Below are positions 11,901 to 22,831 of a DNA stretch of 64,000 nucleotides, piece after piece. Every line of letters begins with the position of its first letter. The stretch's first letter is position 1. A model generated the notes under the pieces. The model was not told where the DNA came from and did no database searches. It worked only from the letters and a program-made list of their open reading frames with translations. The position numbers and the translations under genes were made by a program. Origin of the DNA: Hydractinia symbiolongicarpus (lineage: Eukaryota > Cnidaria > Hydrozoa > Anthoathecata > Hydractiniidae); the NCBI RefSeq assembly GCF_029227915.1, contig NC_079877.1:23027851-23091850 (forward strand), read 5' to 3'.

Positions 11901-14588
11901 GAATTACGAAGATTTGTATTAGAAAATCAACTGTGGGAATATAATCAATTGGAAATTGGGCATATTCCCTGGGTTAGGGTATTGTGCATAATAATCAGTT
12001 AAAATGCATAATTCCCAAACTTATGGTAATCCCTGTAGCATATTAAATTATAAATTGAAAGAAAAATAGTCTTATCACCCTATATCACCGCGAAATTTAA
12101 TTCTGGTAAAATTTTAGGACCTGTGAAAATTAATTCCCTGGTACTCGAATGACATATTGTTATGTAACGAAATATGCTGTTTTTCTTTTAGTTAGAATTT
12201 CCAGACAATGACGACGAGGTAAGGGAAGAAAAATAAAGATTTAAGTTCTTAAATAATTAATAAAAGTATAGTAAATTATTGAAAAAATTAAATTCAAACG
12301 AGTCACAGTTCCAATTGAATTTCTACCATAAAAAAGATATTTTTATAACATGGATGTAAGCTAAGGAAAGGTTGGTTTGGTAGGATGAATTCAAAATAGA
12401 ATTCTCTGTGTGTCTGCATTCAACTTTAAGATATTTTGATTTACTGCATTCACTTTTTTCTTCAATATGACTTCTTTAATAACCTTTTTTAGACCTTCTA
12501 ACAATCTCACGTTTCATTTCTAACTTTTTTTTCTGCTCAAGGTACACTAAGGTTAATATGCTCCACGTTGAAGATTTAAGATCCAAATTACACGAATATT
12601 TCTTATAAACAACTGGAGTTTTGATCTAAAGCTAAAAAATGCCTTTAAAATAATAGGAAGGTTTCTTAACAGTTGCTTAAAAGAAAACCTTAAACAGTGT
12701 AAAAGATTATCTAACACTGTTTAAATTACGTAAATTCACTAACAGTTGTTATATTTTGATTACATACTTGCCACATAACAAATAATGATTTGATTGAAAA
12801 TCAGAAAAGGGAAACAAAATCAGTACAAATACAAGGGAAAGACGGAGTCTTTTTGCTGCATTGGCCTTTTGATTTAGCAGAATGCATTCTTTAAATTGTA
12901 TTTTTATTCGCGTAGCCTTGTCGTGCCGAATGTGAAATTTATCTGCTAATTAGGAGAAAGATAACACGAAATTACAATGTGTATTTCTCCTTAATGATGA
13001 TTTGCAATTTAAACTAATAATGAAAAAACATCAACAACTTCTAAGAAATCATAAACAAACTGTGTTTGATGTACCCAGTGAAATCTCCCTGAAATAGACA
13101 CTCACCGGAAAAAAAATGTTTGTCTGCTTTGTGGGAGTTGATTTAAAAATTTTCTAAAGTAACTGGTAAAAAATGTGAGACAGTGATTAGAAGAACGGTC
13201 AAGAGGAAACAATTGACAAAAGGCAAATAATTATTTATCTAAAAACCAAGAAAAGAAATATAAATGGTCCACGAATAAGCGTACCGTTCATCTTACTTCG
13301 CCTTTGATTTGGTTCAAACATAAATTATTGCTAATATCCAACACTTACTTATACTAAAATTTCTTAGCAATCTTAAAAGCGGTTGTTTATAAAGGTTTAT
13401 AAAGCGGTTTCTCATGATAAAAAGTTTAATATTCCGAGCATACAGTTGCTGTGTAAAAGAAGGAAGTAAATAAATTAAGAATTTTCAGAAAAGACATATT
13501 TGGAGAGGTTTGTTGTGAGAGTTCTTAAAGAATTCGTCTTAAAAAAAATCAAGTGTCCGTCTTATCGGCTTTAAGAATGTTCCACCGTAATATTACCTCA
13601 AATAAACGACTAGGGAAAACAGATTTTTTTTCGTGCGCTTTTTAGTTTCGCACATCCTTTTTGCGCGAGGCAGGATAGCAAAACTTTAATTTATCATGTG
13701 TTTTATAAGCAAGTGGAAATTCAAAATCAGGTTGAGATATGCTTGTACCAAAAACAGGCTTAGAGTATGCTCACGTTATGCTCATTGCAGAAACTGAAAA
13801 CTTAGCGTGATCTAAAGGTTGGTTTCCACTAACTAAAAAATCGTACAACTATTGCACAACAGTAATTGTGACGACTTTATTGAAACACATGTTGTACAAC
13901 AAAGCTACACAAGGGGTGTTGCACAACAAAGGTTGCAGGGAGATCTCTGTCTCTACAACAGATACGCAACATCAATTACGAGTTTTAATGGAAACCAAGC
14001 TTTATAATGATCCAGTGTTTAGCTTAGACAGAACTAAAGGTATCATCACATAAGTGCAAGTTCAGACAGTTATTGATGTTGTTTAAGGCGTATAAGGGGA
14101 AGGGAAGCGCCTAATACCTATAACACAAGAAATATGCTGAAAAAAATTCCCTATCTTAACCTGAATACATTTATAAAGTTTATACTTACTAAAAACATGT
14201 ATTTTAGCCTTTGGAGATTGCAGCAGCCGCAATCGAAGAAGAAAAAGATGATGGATTACCATTAGGCTTTAGAGAATACCTCGCAACTGCAACATTCTCA
14301 AAAGGTATAGATTGGGAATTTATCAAGGAAGAATATTGTAACGGCAATCCAATGGAGAAAGGACAGTATATCAAACGAGAAGAAAGCGACTTGTTGAAAC
14401 TATTCCAAAGCGCGTCAAAAAATAATTTTGAGATTAAACCTGGACACGGAGGAAAGATTGTTGTGAAAGCTGATTTTAAAGATACAATAGGTTTTGAAAT
14501 TGGTCGTGGAAGGAAGAAGTTATATCGCCTACAAATGGTATTTACAGATCGGTTTTATCTGAAAAATGCATATCCCATTAAAAAATGA
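8916..14588 (+). CDS. Unrecognised membrane-anchored protein, six exons
   Basis: Exons 8916-8994, 10742-10773, 10965-10991, 11618-11683, 12192-12218 and 14208-14588 all have GT/AG borders and join to one 203-residue frame. Residues 5-26 are a basic-flanked hydrophobic helix, best read as a type II signal anchor (a cleaved signal peptide is possible). A stalk follows (about 27-100) with an NET glycosylation sequon and many acidic residues. A compact C-terminal domain (about 95-203) comes from the last exon and ends in AYPIKK. I do not recognise this domain. Its basic GRGRKKLYRL stretch and final AYPI recall small nuclease-type (BECR-fold) domains, but the similarity is too weak to claim a function. 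The four small middle exons are the weakest part; their consistent phase supports them. A TATAAAAG lies at 8883-8890, unusually close to the ATG. Confidence 0.6.
9537..9693 (+). repeat. Helitron-like 3' terminus, with partial second copy
   Basis: A perfect 7-bp stem hairpin, CCCGTGGATTTTTCCACGGG (9546-9565), is followed after 7 bases by CTAG (ending 9576). This is the arrangement of Helitron 3' ends (hairpin then CTRR). A second partial copy of the same block (GGACGGGCGAACCCGTGGAT) starts near 9669. A related but decayed copy lies at 55690-55712. The 5' end was not identified. Confidence 0.35.
10279..10510 (+). repeat. Imperfect tandem duplication, about 140-bp unit
   Basis: Two diverged copies beginning near 10279 and 10420 share TTGAAAxCGAGG, TAAGTACAGG or TTAGTACAGG, and CATTTTxACATGT blocks in the same order. 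It lies in an intron of the unrecognised gene. Confidence 0.5.
11009..11113 (+). repeat. (GTTT)n microsatellite, about 26 copies
   Basis: An uninterrupted GTTT tetranucleotide array in the intron between exons 3 and 4 of the unrecognised gene. It creates a spurious open frame of repeating FVCL. Confidence 0.95.
13810..14060. repeat. Harbinger-related MITE relic
   Basis: GGTTTCCACTAACTAAA followed by repeated TTGCACAACA and TTGTACAAC motifs closely resembles the ends of the Harbinger element at 47528-49144 (GGTTTCCAATAA, then TTGCACAAC repeats). It lies in the last intron of the unrecognised gene. Ends and target duplication were not resolved. Confidence 0.35.
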
Positions 14589-15134
14589 ATTCTGTAGTTG
14601 GTTTTTTTGCAAAAATTTTGAAAAATGTCCAAATGTTTTTCAAGCATGTACAACCGATATTTTTTATACCTTCCGATGAACTCTTTTGTATCTTTTCCCA
14701 CAAAGCATAATTAAACGCCTTTAGGGCGTAAGTGAATACATTTTATAAAAAAGACATTAGCGAGTCAACAAATACAATTTAACGAAAGCTTTCGACCGTA
14801 ACTTCGGCCATCTTCAGTCATAATACAAAGTTGTTTCAGCAACTAAATACACTTTAATATCAAGAATGTGAGTTTTTCGTTGTTTGATTTGTTACTTTGA
14901 ATGCGGCAATTTGATTCTATAAACAACACGGAGGAAAATACGTTTAACCTGAATAAATTAATGAATAAAAAACTGCGATTTTTTTATTTTTAAATGCCCA
15001 CTGTATGAACATACATCTGAAAGATTTTTTTAATTTTTAATGATTTTTTAACTTTAATAAAAAATCTTTTTGATGACAGTCTGTTCAACAATTAATTAAT
15101 TTATATTTTCCTTGGGCTAGAGTAACTTTTGTCC
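14589..15134. other. Intergenic spacer with hammerhead-like motif
   Basis: AT-rich 3' flank of the unrecognised gene, reaching to the target-site duplication of the next transposon. The only structured segment I see is the minus-strand motif at 14784-14817, listed separately. No coding potential. Confidence 0.6.
14784..14817 (-). ncRNA. Hammerhead-ribozyme-like core (possible retroelement tail)
   Basis: On the minus strand CTGAAGA (14811-14817) is followed by a 5-bp stem GGCCG/CGGTC (14805-14809 with 14794-14798) and then GAAA (14790-14793). This matches the hammerhead core CUGANGA - helix II - GAAA. A 2-bp helix III (GC/GU) followed by UA can be drawn next, but I could not find a convincing helix I. 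Penelope-like retroelements carry such motifs, so this may be a remnant tail rather than an active ribozyme. Confidence 0.35.
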
Positions 15135-15140
15135 CACATC

Positions 15141-15420
15141 TATGGAGTCATGTACTGGACAAAAGTCACGCTATAGAGTGTCGTGTTGCGTAGTAGAGTG
15201 TCGAGGTGCAATATAGATCCCAAGGTCGCGAGGCGTAGTATAGGTGGACGCGAGGCGAAATAGAGAGTCGCGAGGCGTAATAGTGAGACGCGTATGTAAT
15301 AATAGAGAGATGCGAGGCGTAATAGAAGGACGCGATGCGTAACAGAAGGACGCGTTGCGTGATGGAAAGACGCGCAAACAAGGGCGACGCGGCGTGTAGG
15401 AAGAGGGGACGCGTACTTTC
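15141..15420 (+). repeat. Left terminal inverted repeat with degenerate minisatellite
   Basis: Inverted partner of 21361-21665. The first 90 or so bases differ at about one position, then come diverged 20-bp units of the type GACGCGAGGCGTAATAGAGA. This end has fewer and more degenerate units than the right end and one extra unit near 15260-15280. It is strikingly CpG-rich against the AT-rich surroundings. Confidence 0.93.
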
Positions 15421-16329
15421 GCGCCATTTGCCTTGGTTACCCGTGAATAAATTTCGAATTTTTTCAATTGACTGGCAAATTAATCAAGACAAAACACGAA
15501 AGAAAAAGTAAGTTTTTGTAGCAGCTGGGCTGACCGTTCTCTCTGATTTTTTCTCTCCTGTTTTTTTAATTTCTGCTGTATTATAGTTATATTCTGATAA
15601 ATTGTGAGAAGTTGCTAATTCATAAGTATGTGTAGTAGTGAAGGGAAGCAATGTAGGGCAACGACGACATTTGTCAACACAGGTATAGCTGGCACCCCCC
15701 CCCCCCTCCTCATATATATTTTCTCATTAAAATTTGTAATGGGCTAGCTATACTATTGCTATAAATAATGGATTATATTATTTGCCCTAGCAACTTTTAC
15801 TTCCTTTTTTCCTTCCCTTGTATACACCACCAATCAACCCCCCTCCCCCTGCAACGAGGAGGGTGCCGATAAGCCGAAAAATGTTATTACACTGCTTGCA
15901 TGCTATTCTGTTATAAGCAATGTGCTGTTTTTGTATTAATATTGTGTTTTGTATCACCATGTGATTACAATGTTTTGATAGGTAAACAGGGCAGCTTATA
16001 AAACAGAACGTAGGACTACGACTGGTAGTTAAATGGAACTGTGCGGTGCATATGCATGTGTACAACAACACTGTCAACAGGTGTATTGTAATGATGGCAA
16101 ATTTCTCAAGTTTTGGTTTTCTTCAAGTGACACTGCACCCATTTTCAAGAATTTTAAATAATGCAGCAAATATGTACAATGTTCTTATTCGATTTTCCTT
16201 TAAGGATATTCTTAAGACATTTTTAAATTTTTGTCTTACTATCGTGAATATTTATCGGCATGGTTGTAATTTTCAAAACTTTCAAGCTAAATTGTATGTG
16301 ATGTTTTAGGAATTAAAAATTGATTCAGC
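15421..16329 (+). promoter_or_regulatory. Internal leader region upstream of the HECT gene
   Basis: No coding frame is evident. A donor (GTAAGT at 15508) and an acceptor (AG at 16308-16309) can frame a 5' UTR intron, placing the ATG 21 bases into the next exon. A poly-C run lies near 15696-15706. The promoter of the cargo gene is presumably in this stretch or in the left inverted repeat. Confidence 0.4.
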
Positions 16330-18692
16330 ATGCAGAAAGTGAAAGACGCTATAGACAGACTGAATAATGCATTGGATGGTCTGTCATCATCAACAACAAG
16401 TACTCAAAATAATCCAAATCAGAACATCTTCCAGAGTCCAAACTCACATCCAAGTCCAAACTTACATCCAAGTCCACAACATCAGAGAATTCTACAAGAT
16501 TTCAAGTAGGTTGATATTTTTAAGAGTTGTGAATTTCTGCTCCCAGCATGATCATTGCCTCCTTTGTATCTTTTCGATAAGTTTCAATAATCATCTCTCC
16601 AGGAGTACTGCTCACAGGCATTATGCTGATTGTGACTATTGAATTTTTTCGTGCCTTTGTACCTTTTTATAACATTTTTCATTTTTTTGATTTTGTTCAA
16701 CTTTAATTTTTTTCTGTATACACTGAGTAGAAAGATTATTATGTTTGAGACAGATTTTTATTTTAATTCTTGTTCTGTTTCAGTAAGCAATTTCCAGCGT
16801 TGAATGCTGGTGGTAGCCGATATCGCCCACAAGCAAAGAAACCACGTCTCTCTAATAACTTCATTAAGGACACATGGACCCATAAATTCTGTGCACTGAG
16901 CTACAAAGATACATCAGTTTCACCTAATACACGTGAATTAATGGAGCTAAACCAAGTTGGTCTCGGAATTGAAAAAGTTGTTTTTCCTTCCAAAACTGGA
17001 ACACATGCTATGCTTCTGGAAGAGTTAACAAAAGCTTATCCAAAATTATCATCACAGAGTGGTGGCATTGAACTTCTGAGGGCTGAGAGTGGTGGAATAA
17101 ACCGACCATTGGTGTTGATACCACCAAGAAAAGATGGTTATTCTATCAGCTATTTAAAAAATTTAGTACCCGGTCACGCTGTAATATACATCAGACCAGT
17201 GCAGAGCGACTTACCAATGGAGGAACCAACTATGGATTCAGGTATTGAAGTTAACTGTGTACGATGTAATCAGAAATATCCGTTAAATGATTTAAGATTC
17301 CATCAAGCTTATTGTCAACTTGATGATGACATTTTTCCAGAGATGATAGACGATGAAGCTGGGCCATCGAATGAAAAAGAAGTAGGAAGTACTTCTCCCC
17401 ATATCGATACTTTGTCGGCAATGTTTCCTCGAATCTCTAAAGCCACAATTCAGGACATTTTACGGAATACCAAATCTATCGATGTGGCAGCCAATATTTT
17501 GAGTGAGAAAAGTGCAAGTGAAAATATGTCTGACATGCTGCAAATTAAATGTGTAGATAAGGACATGTCTTTAAAAGAAATTCTCAATCAAATTACATCT
17601 CTTGCTTCAGAAAATGATACAATCACTTTGGAAATTGAACGTGACAATCTTTGGATGGAATCCTTGAGATTTTACAAAAGGAACCTTGTGAATTCTCAAG
17701 TTATGACCAAAAAATTGATCATTGAGTTTAAAGGAGAGGACGGCCTTGATGGTGGGGCAATGAAAACCGAATATTTCAACCTTTTGTTAGAAGAAGTTAA
17801 AAATCGTCTATTTGAAGGTGAAAATAACAGTTTGTTGCCTGTGAAAGACATCACAAAAGCTGTGCTTTTCAAAGTTGCTGGTATGATTATCGTACATTCA
17901 TTGATTGCTGGTGTTGACACCGGCTTCCCAGTATTAGCAAAACCATACTTTTTACACATGTGTGGTAGAGATACCGACAGTTTGATTGAAAGTTTGAATA
18001 AAAGCCACATACCAGCAAATGCAACAACTGAAAATTTGATTGAATTGATTGAATCACTTGATCAATGTAAAACAAAGGACGATATAGACAAACTGCTTTA
18101 CAAGGACAATCAGAAGCAAGATGTGTTTTGGTCACTTATTAATTCTGCGCATTGGCCTGCCGACAAGAATATTAACAAAGAAAATGTCCCATTACTGGTT
18201 CAACAACTCATTTTGAATGATGTGATATTGTCACGCCGAAACTCTTCAGACATGTTATTCGAAGGTTTGAGCTCGTGCAATTTCTTGAATACGATTCGGT
18301 GTCATTGGAAAGTTATGGATCAAATATTTTGTGCTGGTTATCGCATGATTGAGAGTAAAGAATTTATCAAATGTTTTAGTTTTGACGAACCAACTTCCTT
18401 CGTGGAGACACAGGCAAAGAAATTTTTTCTGTCGTTTATTGAAAAAAGTGACAGTATGACATTGAGTAAAGTACTTGCCTTCTGTACTAGTCATACAGTT
18501 GTTCCACTGGATGGTATGAAAAATGAAATCAGAGTGAAATACATGTCGGATGATGAAAAAAACAGTATGTGCAAATCCTCTGCATGTTTAAAAATAATCT
18601 ACCTACCTACAGTTCATTCTGTAGAAAAGGCGTTTCACAATATGTTGGCAACAGCTTTAGCATGTGAATCAAAGGGATTCGCAAATCCATGA
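16330..18692 (+). CDS. HECT E3 ubiquitin ligase with zinc finger and CUE domain (transposon cargo)
   Basis: Two coding exons (16330-16505 and 16784-18692) join to 694 residues. After a Ser/Pro/Asn/His-rich N-terminus comes a C2HC finger resembling UBZ-type ubiquitin binders (Cys217, Cys220, His232, Cys236). A CUE domain follows at about 264-300, with MFPRIS and the distal AANIL. The HECT domain fills about 366-694: the N-lobe carries FKGEDGLDGGAMKTEYF, and the C-lobe ends with the SACLKIIYLP motif whose Cys660 should form the ubiquitin thioester. The protein should therefore bind ubiquitin through two modules and transfer it to substrates. It resembles G2E3-like HECT proteins of cnidarians and fish. 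It lies between the inverted repeats and about 0.7 kb upstream of the integrase on the same strand, so it is best read as element-encoded. Substrates are unknown. Confidence 0.93.
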
Positions 18693-19406
18693 TAATTGTA
18701 AATTTTTAGGGGCACTAACGAGTTTATTTTTTTCCTTCAAGGTGATCGATTTTTAGCTTATGTTGTCATTGTTCTTATTATGTTGTCATTGAGAAAAAAT
18801 GCCGATTTTTTTTCTTTTTCTTCCAAAATATGCCTCACTTCTATAAAACTGATTTTTTTTCTGGTGGGGGGGAATATAAAAATCCTGTCAGTCCTATGCA
18901 AGAATTCTTCCAGTGATATACATACTTTTAATGATCAGATTGATTATGATTAGTCTCGAATTTATGACTGACTTGTACGCTCCTTGAAGTCTATATATAC
19001 TGCACATGCATTTATAAGTTCGTCTTTTTGTTGTTCTATTTTGTTTGTTTTCTAACTTTTATATGGAAAAGATGTATGGTTATAGTCGTGATCAAGTTAC
19101 GCATTGCATTATCATTCAGCTGTGCTAACCAAGAAGATATTTTTCTTTTCTTTTTATTTCACAAGGGTTATGTTTGTTATTTTGTTCTTTATGTGAAAAA
19201 ATGTTCTACTTATATACGGTCGACTCACTCAGAGAAAGTTATTTAAAAACAGAACTGTTATCGTTAAGTAACTTTTAAACATATTTCGAACATTTTGGAG
19301 GGAATTTCGTCTGGCATTTTTAGGATTTATTGTATGATTAAACAAACAAGTGGTTTTGTTGACATTTCGTGTACTTATGCAGTACTTTTATTTTTCAGAA
19401 TATAAC
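18693..19406 (+). other. Spacer between HECT and integrase genes
   Basis: 3' flank of the HECT gene and leader of the integrase gene. It contains a TTATGTTGTCATTG pair near 18758-18791 and a TTTTTCAG acceptor ending 8 bases before the integrase ATG (AG at 19397-19398), suggesting a spliced leader exon whose donor I did not fix. No coding potential. Confidence 0.5.
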
Positions 19407-20849
19407 ATGAATATACAACAATTGAGTCCAGTTGATTTTATTAAGAATTCTGTTGTTGATACATTGAAACTAATCCAGTCGTTATTGTCATCCTTTGTTG
19501 ACGCGAATACAGCAGATTTGGATTATCCTGTCTATAGACTTGATGAACTTTACAGCTTCTGCTCTAGAGCAGCTTTAGAGTATCCAGATGTTATAACCGA
19601 AAATGTACTGAGTAGTATTCATCAAGCATCAGTGATAATTCAATCAGTGAACAAAACTAGTAACGCGGAAACTGTACGGCACAAGATAGGCAGGCCTTCT
19701 TTCGATATACCTGAGGAAACTCTAAAAACTTTAGTGAGGTTGAATTTTTCGCAGACGGCAATAGCTGAAATGTTCGGAGTAAGTGCAAAAACTATTCAAA
19801 GAAGATTTAAAGAGTTTGATATTGAACCTAAATCGCACACTATGATTGGTGACGAGGAACTTGATGAACATGTCAAAAAAATTATTTCAGATTTTCCTAA
19901 CTGTGGCATACGTAGAATGAAAGGTTTTTTACTGTCTCATGGTTATCACATTCCTTGGAAAGTTGTTCGTGATAGTATGTGGCGGGTTGATCCATCAGGG
20001 CTATTGATGCGCTCGTTGCAACGTAATGTAGTTCGAAGAAGAAAATATAGTGTTGCAGCGCCAAGGTCATTGTGGCATATAGACGGCAATCACAAATTGA
20101 TAAGATGGTCGATAGTCATTCATGGCGGCATAGATGGGTATTCTAGGCGTCTAATGTTTCTGTCGTGCGGATCAAGTAACAAGGCTACTGTAGTACTCGA
20201 TTTATTTCTGACCGCAGTACAAAATTTTGGCTTGCCGTCGCGTGTAAGAGGAGATCATGGGGTGGAAAATGTAGACGTTGCTTGGTTTATGATATCAAGA
20301 CGAGGAAGTAATCGTGGTAGCTTTATCGCTGGGAAAAGTTGCCATAACCAAAGGATAGAGAGGTTCTGGAGAGATCTATTCCACGGCTGCACATACATAT
20401 ACCACAACATATTCACTTACTTGGAAGAGATAGGAGCCTTGGATATATCGAATGAGTTGCATTTGTTTTGCCTTCATTATGTTTTTATTCCAAGAATAAA
20501 TGCACATTTTCAAAGATTTATCCTGGGCTATGATCACCATCCTATCCGAACAGAGAGAAACCTTTCTCCTCTTCAATTATGGGAAAGAGGTTTGTTGTTG
20601 CAAAGGAGACCGTCAGAAGATGATATTGTCGATGACTGCGATTCATATGGTATAGATTGGAGTGTACCGAGTCATTATATCGAAACCCGTGACGATGCTA
20701 TTGTGGTTCCCGAGATAAATCATCCATTTCAAAGTAATGACTTATACCTGGAATTTTGTAGATCTAACGATCCAATGGCAAATTGCGATAACTTCGGTAT
20801 CGAAGTGTTTCTTCGAACTGTTCAGGTCGTAGAAAGTACATTGTTATGA
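19407..20849 (+). CDS. IS3-like DDE integrase/transposase
   Basis: The 480-residue frame is intact. I start it at the ATG at 19407 because a splice acceptor (AG at 19398) interrupts the upstream extension of the frame. Residues about 92-140 form a helix-turn-helix ([20 protein letters not shown]) preceded by a GRPS hinge, suited to binding the repeat-rich ends. The catalytic core shows Asp226 (LWHIDGNHK), Asp283 (VRGDHGVEN) and Glu318 ([12 protein letters not shown]), giving DD35E spacing typical of retroviral-type integrase (rve) cores and of IS3 transposases. It should cut and join the element ends, staggered by 6 bp as the flanking duplication shows. All three catalytic residues are present, so the enzyme may be active. 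It sits next to the right inverted repeat. Confidence 0.93.
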   Translation: MNIQQLSPVDFIKNSVVDTLKLIQSLLSSFVDANTADLDYPVYRLDELYSFCSRAALEYPDVITENVLSSIHQASVIIQSVNKTSNAETVRHKIGRPSFDIPEETLKTLVRLNFSQTAIAEMFGVSAKTIQRRFKEFDIEPKSHTMIGDEELDEHVKKIISDFPNCGIRRMKGFLLSHGYHIPWKVVRDSMWRVDPSGLLMRSLQRNVVRRRKYSVAAPRSLWHIDGNHKLIRWSIVIHGGIDGYSRRLMFLSCGSSNKATVVLDLFLTAVQNFGLPSRVRGDHGVENVDVAWFMISRRGSNRGSFIAGKSCHNQRIERFWRDLFHGCTYIYHNIFTYLEEIGALDISNELHLFCLHYVFIPRINAHFQRFILGYDHHPIRTERNLSPLQLWERGLLLQRRPSEDDIVDDCDSYGIDWSVPSHYIETRDDAIVVPEINHPFQSNDLYLEFCRSNDPMANCDNFGIEVFLRTVQVVESTLL

Positions 20850-21360
20850 ACACCACTATTAGTTCACTCACAGAACTTTTGATTGAATTGCTTAACTTGA
20901 CATTAGTTACATTAGATACATTACAAAGAAGAAATTCAAACATTTTGTTCACTATATACGTACTAGATATTATGCTTAGGTAAAATAAAGCTCCTTCAGT
21001 TCTTCTAACCACGCGAAAAAATAGCCACAGCAGTAGTCATTTAATAAGTTCTTCCCGTGCCTAATTATAGAGCGCGCTCTTTTTTGTTTCCCCGTCCCAA
21101 CGTCGAAAAGTTGTATTATGCCCTGATCGAGGTTGTTATTCTGCTTATCATAACTCCCCTCTAATAGGCATATAATATACACGAGAGGTTATGATGAACT
21201 AGTAGCCCTTGTACACCAAGTATGGAATCTTTTTTTTTCATTTTTTCCTTTTAAAGTATTCATGACAAGAAAAAAGTGAAGATGTATGTAAGCGTAGTTC
21301 TTTCTCTGACACGGATCCTCCCATCACACATCTTATTACGCTCCGACTTTACACGTATTT

Positions 21361-21665
21361 CTATTACGCCTCGCGTCCTTCTATTACGCCTCGCGTCTCT
21401 CTATTACGCCTCGCGTCTCTCTATTACGCCTCGCGTCCTTCTATTACGCCTCGCGTCTCTCTATTACGCCTTGCGTCTCTCTATTACGCCTCGCGTCCTT
21501 CTATTACGCCTCGCGTCTCTCTATTATTACATACGCGTCTCACTATTACGCCTCGCGTCCACCTATACTACGCCTCGCGACCTTGGGATCTATATTGAAC
21601 CTCGACACTCTACTACGCAACACGACACTCTATAGCGTGACTTTTGTCCAGTACATGACTCCATA
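21361..21665 (+). repeat. Right terminal inverted repeat with 20-bp minisatellite
   Basis: From 21361 to about 21520 there are eight near-perfect 20-bp units CTATTACGCCTCGCGTCTCT or ...CCTT, followed by variant units and the unique terminal segment ending in GACTCCATA at 21665. It is the inverted counterpart of 15141-15420. The translated repeat gives Leu/Arg/Ser-rich open frames that are not genes. Confidence 0.95.
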
Positions 21666-21671
21666 CACATC

Positions 21672-22831
21672 TAGTGTTTCTAGTTTGCTGGCAATTTATT
21701 TATTTAATTTCAAGTTTTAATTATTCCTGTTTGGAGCACATTTTTAGCTATATTTATACGAATTGTATAGTTTATTTTAGAAAAACAAGCATCTTCTAAA
21801 AGTTAATTCATTAGCTCTCACCCTAAGACCAATTTCTGCTCAATAAGCAATCATGGCGGAATTGTGAAGGACCTTTGTAGAGGACAAAAATACACTTTAC
21901 TATCACGTTCATATTCTTTATTGCCAGTAACTGTTTAGCTACATACTGGCAACCGTTAGAAACCACTTTTGTCGGGATAAATATCAGATTCAAGAAACGG
22001 TTGAGTTTAAAGAGTTTCCTGTTTGGTTGATTTGTTTGTCATTTAACATACAATTCCAACAGCTGCAGTACGATATTGAAAATATTTTTTAACGAATTAC
22101 TTAACGACCATGTTTATTTTACCTTTTCATTGCAAAGAAGCTGGAAAAATTAATGCTTATTCTGCGAAATCGTTTTAATTTAAATACCCACAGACAGCAT
22201 TGTGGCAGAGGTATGCGAAAGATGCAATCTCGTGTGTCCATCTACTATTTAATGAAACAGTTACGCAGTTCAAAAACATTAAATGCACAAAAATCCTTTC
22301 TGGACCCTTAGTTGATAACAGTATCAATCAGCTTTTGGATCGTACTTAAGGGTTTCGCGGGGCTATAATTTACGTACTCATTACACAAGAGAATTTACTA
22401 AACCGAATTCTTCGATTTTTAGAATTTCGTACATTTATGGCCACAACACGCCCAAGAAGATAAAAAACAGTTCCCCGCTCTTCTTTTTCCTCGCCAAGGT
22501 TTATTCATTGGAAAAAAATAATGAAATAAATTGAAAACACGCCAGTCGAAAAGTCTAAAAAATTATTTCATTACGAATATACTAAATTCAATTTTAAAAT
22601 GATTACTGTTTTCTTTTTAAGGTAGAAAAATGCTAAAAGGGTGTTAAGAATAAAAACAAATCAACACAAGACTAGCTTGCGTAAAACACACACAAAACGT
22701 GCAAATCAGGTGATGCTTTTATAATTAATACCACAAGTATAGCACTAAAAAATATTGTTACAGTCAAAAGTTGAAGAAAGAAATTTTAAGATCGTATCGC
22801 ATCGACAAGATTATTTTCTCTTAACGGTTCT
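21672..22831. other. Intergenic spacer downstream of CBS
   Basis: AT-rich segment between the transposon's right end and the CBS stop codon, mostly 3' flank of CBS (minus). A minus-strand AATAAA (TTTATT at 22499-22504) about 330 bases beyond the stop could be a poly(A) signal. Nothing else is supported. Confidence 0.5.

Larger units (their letters stand above)
15135..21671. mobile_element. Complete IS3EU-like DNA transposon carrying DDE integrase and HECT ligase
   Basis: The element proper is 15141-21665 (6,525 bp), flanked by a perfect 6-bp direct repeat CACATC (15135-15140 and 21666-21671). Both ends start TATGGAGTCATGTACTGGAC reading inward, and stay nearly identical in inverted orientation for about 190 bp before passing into a GC-rich minisatellite. 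Inside are a plus-strand HECT-domain gene (16330-18692) and a plus-strand integrase-type transposase (19407-20849), both intact. IS3EU is the Repbase superfamily of eukaryotic transposons with IS3-like integrases; as I recall it makes 6-bp duplications. The exact TSD, near-identical ends and open reading frames indicate recent insertion. The boundaries are directly visible; the superfamily name is inference. Confidence 0.93.

Noticed and set aside
14208-14588. Assigning the last exon of the orphan gene to a bacterial-type nuclease or toxin family
   Set aside because: The resemblance is limited to a short basic stretch and the final AYPI; no catalytic set could be identified, so no such function is claimed.
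15140-15467. Overlapping Leu/Arg/Ser-rich open frames on minus
   Set aside because: They are translations of the CpG-rich minisatellite in the transposon's left inverted repeat; the same peptides appear from the right repeat.
16367-16642. 91-codon frame overlapping HECT exon 1
   Set aside because: Different frame from the HECT protein, which is supported by splice joining to the long second exon.
21276-21635. 119-codon plus-strand frame rich in TPRVLLLRLAS
   Set aside because: Translation of the 20-bp minisatellite at the right transposon end, not a gene.
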